A stretch of DNA of 8,302 nt from an uncultured Chryseolinea sp. (GCA_946478915.1 CAMLER010000197.1:1-8302); one strand, 5' to 3'. Positions 1 through 7,715 are shown, numbered from the stretch's first letter. The notes: generated from the sequence alone by a model not told the origin. Made by a program: numbers and translations.

Positions 1-318
1 CTGTTCCGCAAGCGCTATCGCACCATATCGAATCCCTGATTCGTCACTCGCGCGAATGGTGATTGTCTTGTTACTTTTTTCCAGCGAATAACCCTCAGGT
101 TGTATGTTTTTGGTTTTATCGAGGACCATGTTTATCGAAAAATCTAAGCTATTCATATTGGCGGGTGCGATTTGATAATTGTTGTCGATAAGCCGCTCTC
201 TTATTTTCGTTATGCACAATTCGATTCCGCGAACGCTTGTCGGATAATTGATACTAACCTGTGCAGAAAGTGTGGCACATGTAGCTAATAGAAGTATCAA
301 CAGGCAGTATTTTTTCAT
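1..318 (-). CDS. Secreted protein, N-terminal part, with a GH20b/GH67N-like accessory domain (3' truncated by window edge)
   Basis: The reading frame is open from an ATG at 318-316 to the window edge, giving the first 106 residues. Residues 1-20 (MKKYCLLILLLATCATLSAQ) form a typical Sec signal peptide: two lysines, a leucine-rich core and a small-residue cleavage site near LSAQ. The mature part has an alpha/beta pattern ending in GIRYGAIALAEQ near residues 95-106. That ending resembles the small domain that precedes the catalytic barrel in GH20 hexosaminidases, GH67 alpha-glucuronidases and related Bacteroidota proteins. In those families this domain is accessory, so neither substrate nor activity can be stated. 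The catalytic part lies outside the window. The protein is probably periplasmic or exported. The gene is divergent from the FG-GAP lipoprotein gene, with the repeat array between them. The coding call is firm; the domain assignment comes from the sequence pattern only and is moderate. Confidence 0.78.
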   Translation of the reverse strand, partial: MKKYCLLILLLATCATLSAQVSINYPTSVRGIELCITKIRERLIDNNYQIAPANMNSLDFSINMVLDKTKNIQPEGYSLEKSNKTITIRASDESGIRYGAIALAEQ

Positions 319-423
319 TTGGATGAGGTATGAGTGTAGCAGTAATTTAAGTACTTCTGGAGAAGATTCTTCCTAATATTATATTACCGCAAGGTTCACG
401 GGAGGAAATTCATGCAGAGCGTC

Positions 424-629
424 GAAGTAATTCTTCTGAAATTTCTTTCACGAAGGTGTCAGCAAAAAAAGTCTTGATTCCCTTCACAGCGGCCTCGGCG
501 TGTATTTGCCCCAGCGTACCCTGCGGTAAAAAAGAAACTTTGGAGGCGCACGGACTATCCGACAGCGTGCACAGAATCAAGATTGCTCTTAACCGCAAAG
601 GACCGAGAGAATTCACGCAGCGTCCGCGG
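424..629. repeat. Repeat unit 1 (206 bp) with complete inverted arms
   Basis: This is the complete unit. Its left arm (489-530, starting GCGGCCTCGGCGTG and ending CTGCGGTAAA) is an imperfect reverse complement of its right arm (589-629, starting TTAACCGCAAAGG and ending GCGTCCGCGG). The outermost 14 bases match at 11 positions, and the inner ends pair through TGCGGT and ACCGCA. About 58 bases separate the arms. As RNA or single-stranded DNA this would form a long bulged hairpin on either strand. Confidence 0.8.
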
Positions 630-810
630 AGTAAACTCTTCTAAAATTTTCTTTCACGAAGGTGTCAGCAAAAAAATATTTGATTCCTTTCTCAGCGGCC
701 TCGGCGTGTAGTTGCCTCAGCGTACCCTGCGGTAAAAACGAACTTTGGAGGCGCACGGATTATCCAACAGCGCACAGAATCAAGTTGGCGCTAAACCGCA
801 GCGTCCGCGG
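630..810. repeat. Repeat unit 2 (181 bp), right arm shortened by a 22-bp deletion
   Basis: This unit aligns with unit 1 but is shorter. One base is lost before TTTGGAGG, two bases before ACAGAATCAAG, and 22 bases in the right arm. The left arm is intact (695-736), while the right arm (791-810) reads AAACCGCAGCGTCCGCGG. The missing segment corresponds to 598-619 in unit 1 and is flanked there by CGCA at 594-597 and CGCA at 616-619, so one CGCA and everything between the two copies was removed. Unit 2 is therefore probably a derived, decayed copy of unit 1 or of a common parent. Confidence 0.8.
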
Positions 811-905
811 ATGGAATTCACGAATAATAAGTTCAGCGTCCTCACCAATCAGGAATTCCGTACAAAAGAATTCGAGATCCGTTAATTCAAAGTTCCAATC
901 TTTAT

Positions 906-921
906 AATACCTTAGGGTATT
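906..921 (+). promoter_or_regulatory. Perfect 6-bp hairpin/dyad 17 bases before the FG-GAP lipoprotein gene
   Basis: AATACC (906-911), loop TTAG, GGTATT (916-921) form a perfect inverted repeat. A TATAAT word (903-908) overlaps its left arm. The dyad ends 17 bases before the ATG at 939. No U-tract follows, so it is not a terminator. It could be an operator over a promoter or a hairpin in a short leader; the sequence does not decide. I found no good Bacteroidota-type -33/-7 pair here. Confidence 0.4.
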
Positions 922-938
922 TCAACACCTATTGGTTG

Positions 939-2447
939 ATGGTCGATAAATTTCTTAGGTTACACTTTTTGCCTTTAACACTATTCTTGTTTTTCGGCGG
1001 CTGTGCACAAAAGAGGAAACCCGAACTTGTCTGGGATATTAATCTTTTCAAAATTGGTTCACAGTCATCCCCCCGAACGGTAGATCTCAATGGCGATGGC
1101 GTTCTTGATATTGTAATGGGAGCAGGTGCAAATGAATATCAAAGAAGTACGAAGGGAATTCTGGCGATTGACGGAAAGACCGGCAACACTCTTTGGGAAC
1201 AGGAAGCTCCAGATCAGGTTTACGGAGCAGCGACATTTTGTGATGTGAATGGCGACGGCGTCAAAGATGTCTTTATCGGTGGGCGCTCACCTCACTTCAA
1301 ATCCCTGGATGGAACATCGGGTAAGGTCATTTGGGAATATTTATACGATGATCACAAGAACGACTCAATCTTGAAATATGCGCGATTCAATTTTAACAAT
1401 AGTATTCTTGTGCCCGATCAGAACGACGACGGCATTCCAGATCTGTTGACGGTCAATGGAGGCAATTCGAAAGCAGATCCCCATTCAGAAGTGAACCGAT
1501 TTCCGGCAGTACTGATGGTGTTTGATAGCAAATCCGGATCTATCCTGGCCGCTGACACCATGCCGGACGGAAAAGAATCATATATGTCACCGTTGTGCTT
1601 TGTCCAGCCGGGCGAAAGGGAACATTTCATCATCTTCGGGACGGGTGGCGAGACTATTTCCGGGAACTTGTATCAAGCTACGCTTTCGGATCTTACGAGC
1701 AGGAACCTGCGAAACGCGAAGGTAATTGCATCTGAAAAGGGACACGGTTTTATTGCACCCCCTGTAATGGCGGACATTAATGGCGATGGATATTACGATG
1801 TCATTGCAATCTCACACGGAAGTACTGCATTCGCCATAGATGGACGTGATCACAAATTGCTTTGGACCAGAAACATCGCTAATACAGAGTCGAGCAATAG
1901 CTTTGCCGTTGGTAAATTTACAGATGATGAGGTTCCTGATTTTTTCACATTTGTCAGCAAGGGGCAATGGCCCAACAGCACCGGCACATTACAGATAATG
2001 CTGGATGGCAGGAACGGCGAGATCGCATACCTTGATTCCATGGGATGTACGGGTTTTTCGTCACCGGTCGTTTATGATCTGAACGACGATGGTTATGACG
2101 AAGCAATAATTAGTATTAATGAGTTCGATTGCGCTTTAGGATTTGCCGGCAAGTCGCCAGTGGAGATTGAGAATAAGCTCATCAGTATTGATTTTAGTAA
2201 CCATTCTTTTCAGGTGATCGATCAGACCGCTGGGTTCAAGAACGTCTTCACTACGCCATGGCTAGGCGACTTGGATAACGACGGTTATTTGGATCTCATA
2301 CATTGTCAGTACTACCACCGTGGAGATCTGTTATCATTTTTAGGTATGCGTGTTAAAAGAATTGATATGGGGGTGAAGATGAAAAAGGATATAACCTGGG
2401 GCGCTTATATGGGTTCGAATGGGGAAGGGTTATTCGTTGTGAAATGA
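939..2447 (+). CDS. FG-GAP/VCBS-repeat beta-propeller protein, putative lipoprotein
   Basis: The 502-residue product starts with a basic stretch and a hydrophobic core (LTLFLFFGGC), followed by cysteine 22 in a somewhat loose lipobox, so it is probably a lipoprotein anchored after signal peptidase II cleavage. The first residues after the cysteine are AQKRK and lack the acidic export signal of surface lipoproteins, so a periplasmic side is likelier. Seven DxDxDG-type loops follow, near residues 49, 102, 160, 279, 328 (degenerate, TDDEVPD), 380 and 444 (for example DLNGDGVLD, DVNGDGVKD, DLDNDGYLD). They match the calcium loops of FG-GAP/VCBS blades. Between them lie PQQ-propeller-like strands of the form D-x-x-T/S-G-x-x-x-W (IDGKTGNTLWEQ, LDGTSGKVIWEY, IDGRDHKLLWTR), so a propeller is expected. 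No catalytic motif is visible; a binding or scaffold role is inference. An in-frame TTG lies just upstream at 936, but ATG 939 is the natural start. The gene converges on the susCD-like pair. Confidence 0.92.
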   Translation: MVDKFLRLHFLPLTLFLFFGGCAQKRKPELVWDINLFKIGSQSSPRTVDLNGDGVLDIVMGAGANEYQRSTKGILAIDGKTGNTLWEQEAPDQVYGAATFCDVNGDGVKDVFIGGRSPHFKSLDGTSGKVIWEYLYDDHKNDSILKYARFNFNNSILVPDQNDDGIPDLLTVNGGNSKADPHSEVNRFPAVLMVFDSKSGSILAADTMPDGKESYMSPLCFVQPGEREHFIIFGTGGETISGNLYQATLSDLTSRNLRNAKVIASEKGHGFIAPPVMADINGDGYYDVIAISHGSTAFAIDGRDHKLLWTRNIANTESSNSFAVGKFTDDEVPDFFTFVSKGQWPNSTGTLQIMLDGRNGEIAYLDSMGCTGFSSPVVYDLNDDGYDEAIISINEFDCALGFAGKSPVEIENKLISIDFSNHSFQVIDQTAGFKNVFTTPWLGDLDNDGYLDLIHCQYYHRGDLLSFLGMRVKRIDMGVKMKKDITWGAYMGSNGEGLFVVK

Positions 2448-2661
2448 ATGGTAAACTTATCCGTCACTGGGCATTTTTTAAAATTACGGGGCTAGGAAGC
2501 TTAATGCGGAAGTTTCGATTTGGACCAGACTTCAGGCCTAACAACTTATCTGAGGGAAGCACAATTTTTAATGCCTGGTATTTTTTGTGAGGTATAGCAT
2601 GTTTGTCCACGAGGCTGACAACAAATAGTTGGAGATTTTCTTGCCTCAAATATGGGATAAT
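2448..2661. other. Intergenic stretch between convergent genes, nothing recognised
   Basis: About 210 bases follow the FG-GAP gene before the terminator hairpin. A 61-codon minus-strand frame (2464-2649) and a 28-codon plus-strand frame beginning near 2504 have no recognisable product and no coding support. A weak 5-bp hairpin, TTGTC/GACAA, lies near 2603-2621. The stretch may be a long 3' untranslated region. Confidence 0.5.
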
Positions 2662-2662
2662 A

Positions 2663-2693
2663 AAAAAGGCTCCCGAAAATCAGGAGCCTTTTT
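2663..2693. terminator. Bidirectional intrinsic terminator
   Basis: AAAAAGGCTCC (2663-2673) and GGAGCCTTTTT (2683-2693) form a perfect 11-bp inverted repeat around a 9-base loop. Each strand has a GC-rich stem base followed by a T-run (TTTTTATT on plus, TTTTTTATT on minus), so it can end transcription in both directions. On the minus strand it lies 26 bases after the stop of the susD-like gene and is its natural terminator. On the plus strand it is about 215 bases after the FG-GAP gene and would prevent antisense reading into the susD-like gene. Confidence 0.9.
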
Positions 2694-2719
2694 ATTAATT
2701 CTATTAATTCTAGAATGGA

Positions 2720-4342
2720 TTACTTCACATCCCACCAAACCTTGGTAGTAGGTTCGTCAGGAAGCGTAGCACCAGCCTCATAATTTGCTGAATTCACAGC
2801 AGGTTCCTGATTAGGATATCTCAACTTGCGTGGAATTTGTCCGTTAGTGACATTTCCAGGGTAGTTAACAGGAACCAAAACAGGATATTGCGTTCTTCTC
2901 CAGTCTGCCCAAGCTTCCCACCAGCTCATGAACTTGCTTAACCACATCTGCGTGCCGATTTGTTCCAGCTTTTCTGCTTCTGTACCACCGGACAAATATG
3001 GCCGGGCAGCCAGGTAAGCATCTACATCTGCATCGTCAACCTCCAGCGTGTTATCTATCTGGTCGAATGGAGTATACATCTGCATGGCACCTCTTACACC
3101 ATTGTTGTAATAGGTTTCGGCATCACCTGCGTTAACACCGCCTATACCTCTCACCGCTGCTTCAGCAAGCAAGAATTGACTCTCAGCATAATGCATCAAC
3201 AGATATGGATCGTCATCATCCAAAAGCTCCAGATTCATTTGTGAGAATGTCTGGCTTACATTCACGCCTGGATTTGCCGGAACACCTTCCATTTCGTTGA
3301 TCATTGCCTGATCCATCCCGTTAGGCAATCCGCGCTGGATCAATGGATCATTATTTCCATTGACGCCGCGTGAAAAGATCTGAAGTCTTGGATCGTCGTC
3401 AGCAACTGATCCGGTGTTCGGACCTTTTAATTCATTAATCAAGCGGGCGCTCAGCGTTGTCGGTTGGCCACCATCTCCGTTAGCAAATGCTCTGGAAATA
3501 CCATTTTGGTTAGTCCATTCACTTGGACCAATCGCCATCCCAACCCATGCGTTGTCGTCGTTGCTTTCAAATACACCGCCTGCGACTGCCTTGCCCACAT
3601 ACTCATTTGCCTTTGCAAGGTCAACATTGGAGATTCGCATGGCCAATCTTAACATCAAAGAATATCCAAACTTTTTCCATTTTGCGATATCTCCTTCATA
3701 GAACAGATCAGCGGCTGCAAATGCCTGATCGTTTCTGTTCGTAGATACCAACGGAGTTAAAGCTGCACTTGCTTCTTCGAGTTCCTTCAGCAGGTCAGTA
3801 TAGATAGCCTGCTGCGGATCGTAAGCCGGTGTGAAATTTTTATCCGTGATACCCTTTAAAGCTTCCGAATATGGAATGTTACCATAGTAGTCGGTCAATC
3901 TGTGAAAATTGAAAACACGCAAGATGCGAGCTGCATTTCTCAGATTGTCTTTGCCCTGGTCAAATCCATCGGGGCCAGTTTGCCTCAGAATTTCAGCAAT
4001 GTTCTTCAACTGGTCGCCGTAAATGAACTCCCATGGTGCATTGTATGACTCGACGTTGTCGAAGTACTTATCACCAGGTGAAATACCACCTGTTGCAGTT
4101 GAAAGCTGTTGGATTGCATATCCACAAAAACCGATGTTGGTACGCCAGTCTATATACCTGTTGTCACCGGCGGATCCTCCCGCAGCAGAACCCAATTGGG
4201 CTGCCGTAAATACGTACTCCATTGGAACGGTACCAAGAGCCTGCGGATTGATATTCCGGTTATGCAATTCGTCCGTATCACACCCTGCCATAGGAACCGC
4301 TATTGCCAGCGCTGATAGAAAAATTTTATTTATGATTTTCAT
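2720..4342 (-). CDS. SusD/RagB-like outer-membrane lipoprotein (SusD-like_2 type)
   Basis: The 540-residue product is the surface substrate-binding partner of the SusC-like channel encoded just upstream. The signal peptide ends in PMAGC, with the lipidated cysteine at 21 and acidic residues right after it (CDTDELH), as expected for surface-exposed Bacteroidota lipoproteins. The following NRNINP is typical of this family. Further marks are RLTDYYGNIPYSEAL (residues 148-162), KKFGYSLMLRLAMRISN (about 223-239), YAESQFLLAEAAVRG in the TPR-like helical part, WWEAWADWRR (474-483), RKLRYPNQE (505-513) and the terminal KVWWD. These match the SusD-like_2 branch (Pfam PF12771) better than the classical SusD_RagB branch, from memory of the family. 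Length is normal and nothing is broken. The gene starts 29 bases after the susC-like stop, so the two are co-transcribed. Ligand unknown: this branch is not restricted to glycans. Confidence 0.95.
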   Translation of the reverse strand: MKIINKIFLSALAIAVPMAGCDTDELHNRNINPQALGTVPMEYVFTAAQLGSAAGGSAGDNRYIDWRTNIGFCGYAIQQLSTATGGISPGDKYFDNVESYNAPWEFIYGDQLKNIAEILRQTGPDGFDQGKDNLRNAARILRVFNFHRLTDYYGNIPYSEALKGITDKNFTPAYDPQQAIYTDLLKELEEASAALTPLVSTNRNDQAFAAADLFYEGDIAKWKKFGYSLMLRLAMRISNVDLAKANEYVGKAVAGGVFESNDDNAWVGMAIGPSEWTNQNGISRAFANGDGGQPTTLSARLINELKGPNTGSVADDDPRLQIFSRGVNGNNDPLIQRGLPNGMDQAMINEMEGVPANPGVNVSQTFSQMNLELLDDDDPYLLMHYAESQFLLAEAAVRGIGGVNAGDAETYYNNGVRGAMQMYTPFDQIDNTLEVDDADVDAYLAARPYLSGGTEAEKLEQIGTQMWLSKFMSWWEAWADWRRTQYPVLVPVNYPGNVTNGQIPRKLRYPNQEPAVNSANYEAGATLPDEPTTKVWWDVK

Positions 4343-4371
4343 AGTTTAATACTCATTTAGTTTTACAACTA

Positions 4372-7300
4372 TTAAAACCCGACAGATAAGTTAAATCCAT
4401 AGGAACGAGTAGAAGGGAAACCAAAATACTCGAGTCCCTGGGCACCTGCGTTGGCTGAATAGTTAGACTCAGGATCTACATTTTCAATATCCTTATAGAT
4501 GATTGCAAGGTTTCTGCCGACAAATGAAATGGTTACATTCTGGAATGGCGTCTTGCTTAACATCGTCCTTGGCAGACTATAGCCCAACGTAAGTTGTCTC
4601 AGCTTGATGAACGATGCATCGTAAATGAACATATCCGATATAGCGGTAGATTCACCACCAACGTTGTTCCAGTAGGTTCTTGCCTCGTCAGGAGTCAGGT
4701 CTCTGTCAATTGGCGTTTCTGTGTTCCTGATCACACCTGTAACATGCAGCGGTGCCTCACCCTCTCTACCGATTAGCGATTGTTTGTGAAGACCCCATTG
4801 TGTGAGGCGGTTGTTTGTTCCGGAGAACATTTCTCCACCAAACTTAAAGTCGATCAGAGCGCTTAGGTTAATTCCCTTCCAGGTAATGGAGTTGTTTAAA
4901 CCGCCAGTCCAATCAGGAAGACCATTTCCGATCGGCACGTAATTAGGAGAAGCAACGGCTCTACCATTTTCTTCAAAAATAAGATTGCCATTCGCATCCC
5001 GCTGTTGTACGCGACCTGTAATCGTTCCAAAGGGCTGACCAACGATGTGCTTGATAAACACGTTCCTGGTTCTTGGTTCTTCCAGGGTAAGTTCAGTCAA
5101 TGAACCAATCAGCTTAAGCACTTTGTTTTTGTTGCGAGCAAGGTTCAAGGATACGTCCCATGTTACAGGACCCTGGATCGGAGTACCAGTAATAAGGATT
5201 TCAACACCTTTATTTTCCAATTCACCTACGTTGATATCAGTGGTTCCGAAACCTGAAGCTCTTGAGATGGTCGTGCGCAAAATATCCTCAGTTGTTTTCT
5301 GGCTGTAATATGTCAGGTCAACACCCAACCGGTTGTTGAAGAAACGTGCGTCGATTCCAAATTCGATTTCAGTTGAAAGTGTAGGAATCAGGTCTGGATT
5401 AGGAATATTACCATTGTTACCGCCGGCTGAAGAGAATGTTGCCATACTCCGGTTGAGGTGACGATTGCCGTTCAGTGAATAGGTAAGATTTGCGTCGTAC
5501 GGAGCGATGTTTGCAATACCTACCTGGGCCCATGATGCTCTCACTTTACCAAAACTGAGCCATGAAGGCAATGAACTCATTGCATCGGTGAATACAAAGC
5601 TTGCGCCTACTGAAGGGTAGAAGATGTGATTCTTTGCCTCAGGATTGAGCACTGAGAACCAATCTTGTCGACCGGTTGTGGTCAAGAACAAAAATCCATT
5701 ATAGCTTATTTCAGCAGAATAGAACAAGGAGTTTATCTGGCTGCTATTGTAACCATACTCATAGTTGCGCTGTGCAGCATTGTTGATAAAAGGCTGGAAT
5801 GGAACAGTGAATCCATTTCCGTTAGCACGAATGCGTTCCCAGCTTCTGATCATCTTATTGCCGCCGACAAAAGCATTGAAATTAAATTTGTTAAACGCCT
5901 TATCAGCACCTACCATCCATTCCATGTTCACTTCGCGAACGCGGTCCTCGCCTTCGCTCATCGCACCACCCAATTGGTAACCAACACCTTCAGGAGTCAA
6001 TTGCTGTGTCCTTCTGGTATACCAGTCCATACCAACACGACCGGATGCGTATAACCAGTCAGTGATATCGTAACGAAGTTGGCTTGAAGTGATAATGCGA
6101 TCTCTTTTATCGCTGTTAACATGTTGCCATGCAGCCCACCAGGGGTTCTGGCCCCAGTTGTTTGCAGCGGGCAACAATTCTTGTCCGGCAAACTTAGCTG
6201 CGCCACCTTGTCCATAAATAAGCAAAAGAGAAGGGTCTACGCCCGCAGGAATAGCACCTAGTTTATTTGGATCTCCTTTTAGGTCATCGATATTGATGTT
6301 AGGCGGTCTTACCCATATAGCCTGAACAGCGTTTCCTGGTGAGTCTGAAATCGTAGGTCGGTTCTTTGCGTACTCGTTAGAGTATAGAATTTTCGCATTC
6401 AGCGACAGCTTCTTACCTAACTTAGCGTCTGTTGAAAAGCTGAGGTTGAGCCTGTCATAACCCGAGTTTGGAATAACACCTGTGCTTCTCAAATCAGAAA
6501 CACCGAAACGGAAATTCTGTTTGTCACCACCGCCAGTGATAGCAATGCTGTTAGTCCAGGACTTTCCTGTTTCATAATACCGATCCCAGTTGTCGCCAGC
6601 ATAGCTGTAAGGTCTGGTCACTCCATCAATTCCAACTGTTGGGCTACCGTCGAGACGAGGTCCCCAGGATTGTCCGCCCCAGTTAAATGCATCTTGTGCA
6701 CTGGCTGGCTTGGTTGGTATTCCACCCTGGTGGGTACCGGCTCCAAATGTTTGCTGAAGGTCGCTGAGATTATTAACAGTTTCAAAAACAAGATTGCTGT
6801 TGAACTCAACGCCAATCCCTTTTCTTGATGTTCCTCTTTTTGTAACGATGTTAATTACACCATTACCACCGCGTGAACCATACAGTGCTGCGGCATTTGC
6901 ACCTTTTAGTACAGTGATAGATTCGATGTCATCAGGGTTGATACTGGACATACCATCACCCTGGTCTTGTCCACCCCACAAACCTGCCTGACCGAACTGG
7001 CTGTTATCCATCGGAATACCGTCAACGACATATAATGGTTGACCTTGTCCACCAAGGGATTTATTACCACGGATAACAACGCGTGAAGAACCTGCTGGTC
7101 CCGATGCTACCTTGCTAACGTTCACACCGGCAATTCTACCAACAAGAGCGTTCGAAAGATTGTTTTCGCGTGCCTTAACGAAATTTTCGCCACCTACTTC
7201 GGTAACTGAATACTGCAACGCTTTGGTACTTCTTTCTACACCGAGGGCCGTAACGACCACTTCACTTAGTTCCCGAATATCTTCCGCCATGGTTACGTCG

Positions 7301-7575
7301 ACGGTAGTACGGGTTCCTGCGTCAACTTCCTGAGTTGCATATCCGATAAATGAGAACACCAGTATAGTGCTTCCATCATTTACTGAGATATTATAGCGGC
7401 CATTAGCATCGGAAGTTGTACCTGCTGATGTGCCCTTTACGATTACGTTTACTCCAGGCATTCCTTGCCCGTTGGAGTCTGAAACAGTTCCTGATATTGT
7501 TCTTTGCGCAAAAGCCATTGTGCTGCAGAGAACGAAAAACAACATCAAGCTTAAAATTTGGTATTGTTGTTTCAT
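4372..7575 (-). CDS. SusC/RagA-family TonB-dependent outer-membrane transporter
   Basis: The 1067-residue product is a TonB-dependent channel that works with the SusD-like lid protein. Residues 1-24 (MKQQYQILSLMLFFVLCSTM, then AFAQ) form a Sec signal peptide. A carboxypeptidase-regulatory-like domain follows (about 25-100: ISGTVSDSNGQGMPGVNV, then GTTSDANGRY and FSFIGY). Next comes the TonB-box region (LSEVVVTALGVERSTKAL, 103-120) and the plug (about 110-250) with LYVVDGIPM, INPDDIESITVLKGANAAA and LYGSRGGNGVINIVTKRG. The remainder is the beta-barrel, ending in SVGF with the terminal aromatic residue used in barrel assembly. There is no STN domain, so signalling to an anti-sigma factor is not expected. 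The frame stays open for 21 more codons to an ATG at 7638, but only the ATG at 7575 puts the signal peptide at the N-terminus. Length is normal for the family. It is the first gene of a two-gene operon. Confidence 0.96.
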   Translation of the reverse strand: MKQQYQILSLMLFFVLCSTMAFAQRTISGTVSDSNGQGMPGVNVIVKGTSAGTTSDANGRYNISVNDGSTILVFSFIGYATQEVDAGTRTTVDVTMAEDIRELSEVVVTALGVERSTKALQYSVTEVGGENFVKARENNLSNALVGRIAGVNVSKVASGPAGSSRVVIRGNKSLGGQGQPLYVVDGIPMDNSQFGQAGLWGGQDQGDGMSSINPDDIESITVLKGANAAALYGSRGGNGVINIVTKRGTSRKGIGVEFNSNLVFETVNNLSDLQQTFGAGTHQGGIPTKPASAQDAFNWGGQSWGPRLDGSPTVGIDGVTRPYSYAGDNWDRYYETGKSWTNSIAITGGGDKQNFRFGVSDLRSTGVIPNSGYDRLNLSFSTDAKLGKKLSLNAKILYSNEYAKNRPTISDSPGNAVQAIWVRPPNINIDDLKGDPNKLGAIPAGVDPSLLLIYGQGGAAKFAGQELLPAANNWGQNPWWAAWQHVNSDKRDRIITSSQLRYDITDWLYASGRVGMDWYTRRTQQLTPEGVGYQLGGAMSEGEDRVREVNMEWMVGADKAFNKFNFNAFVGGNKMIRSWERIRANGNGFTVPFQPFINNAAQRNYEYGYNSSQINSLFYSAEISYNGFLFLTTTGRQDWFSVLNPEAKNHIFYPSVGASFVFTDAMSSLPSWLSFGKVRASWAQVGIANIAPYDANLTYSLNGNRHLNRSMATFSSAGGNNGNIPNPDLIPTLSTEIEFGIDARFFNNRLGVDLTYYSQKTTEDILRTTISRASGFGTTDINVGELENKGVEILITGTPIQGPVTWDVSLNLARNKNKVLKLIGSLTELTLEEPRTRNVFIKHIVGQPFGTITGRVQQRDANGNLIFEENGRAVASPNYVPIGNGLPDWTGGLNNSITWKGINLSALIDFKFGGEMFSGTNNRLTQWGLHKQSLIGREGEAPLHVTGVIRNTETPIDRDLTPDEARTYWNNVGGESTAISDMFIYDASFIKLRQLTLGYSLPRTMLSKTPFQNVTISFVGRNLAIIYKDIENVDPESNYSANAGAQGLEYFGFPSTRSYGFNLSVGF

Positions 7576-7715
7576 ATTATGGTTAGGGTTTATTAAAGAT
7601 TTTAAAATAAAGATCTCGCGAGGCAGCCTTGACCCCACAGAGACAGGGTTGAATTTGGATGGGCTATTTCATCATAGTGTGTTAGGGTTATTTTTAATTT
7701 CAGGGAATGTGCAAT

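Larger units (their letters stand above)
384..830. repeat. Tandem array of a ~205-bp fold-back repeat (about two units plus flanking fragments)
   Basis: Two long units align over most of their length with an offset of 203-206 bases. Shared blocks include CTTTCACGAAGGTGTCAGCA, AGCGGCCTCGGCGTGTA, CAGCGTACCCTGCGGTAAAA and TTTGGAGGCGCACGGA. A right-arm-like fragment precedes the first unit (384-423: ACCGCAAGG, then AATTCATGCAG, then GCGTC), and a short GGAATTCACG fragment follows the second (814-821). Within a unit the two ends are imperfect inverted repeats, so single strands could fold back. The arms contain motifs such as ACCGCAAAGG and AATTCACGCAG, which look like the intergenic repeats rich in CGCAAAG-type words that I remember from Bacteroidota genomes; that link is from memory and unchecked. 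No transposase or coding content is present. Confidence 0.85.
319..938. other. Divergent intergenic region, 620 bases, no gene
   Basis: This region separates two divergently transcribed genes, so both promoters should lie in it. Its core (384-830) is the tandem repeat array listed separately. Between the minus-strand gene and the array, two overlapping short dyads occur: CTTCTGGAGAAG at 354-365 and GAAGATTCTTC at 362-372. They are mutually exclusive hairpins in the leader of the minus-strand gene, about 36-54 bases before its start. From 830 to 905 the sequence is AT-rich and nothing is recognised. Short open frames here follow the repeats, have no coding character and are not annotated. Confidence 0.7.

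Noticed and set aside
384..830. CRISPR array or insertion-sequence remnant
   Set aside because: The units are about 205 bp long with internal fold-back arms, there are no short repeats with unique spacers, and no transposase fragment or target-site duplication is visible.
410..907. Open frames over the repeat array (plus 456-644 and 662-907, minus 410-616) whose translations resemble each other
   Set aside because: The similarity comes from the DNA repeat. The plus-strand frames begin at GTG inside the repeat and have no recognisable product, and the resemblance breaks off where small deletions shift the frame.
2464..2649. 61-codon minus-strand frame downstream of the susD-like gene
   Set aside because: It lies beyond the terminator hairpin, has no recognisable domain or start signal and is probably chance.
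5665..6054. 129-codon plus-strand frame inside the susC-like gene
   Set aside because: It is an antisense shadow of a well-supported coding sequence.
7576..7638. 21-codon N-terminal extension of the SusC-like protein (ATG at 7638)
   Set aside because: It would place a charged, non-signal stretch before the signal peptide. The ATG at 7575 begins a standard Sec signal sequence.
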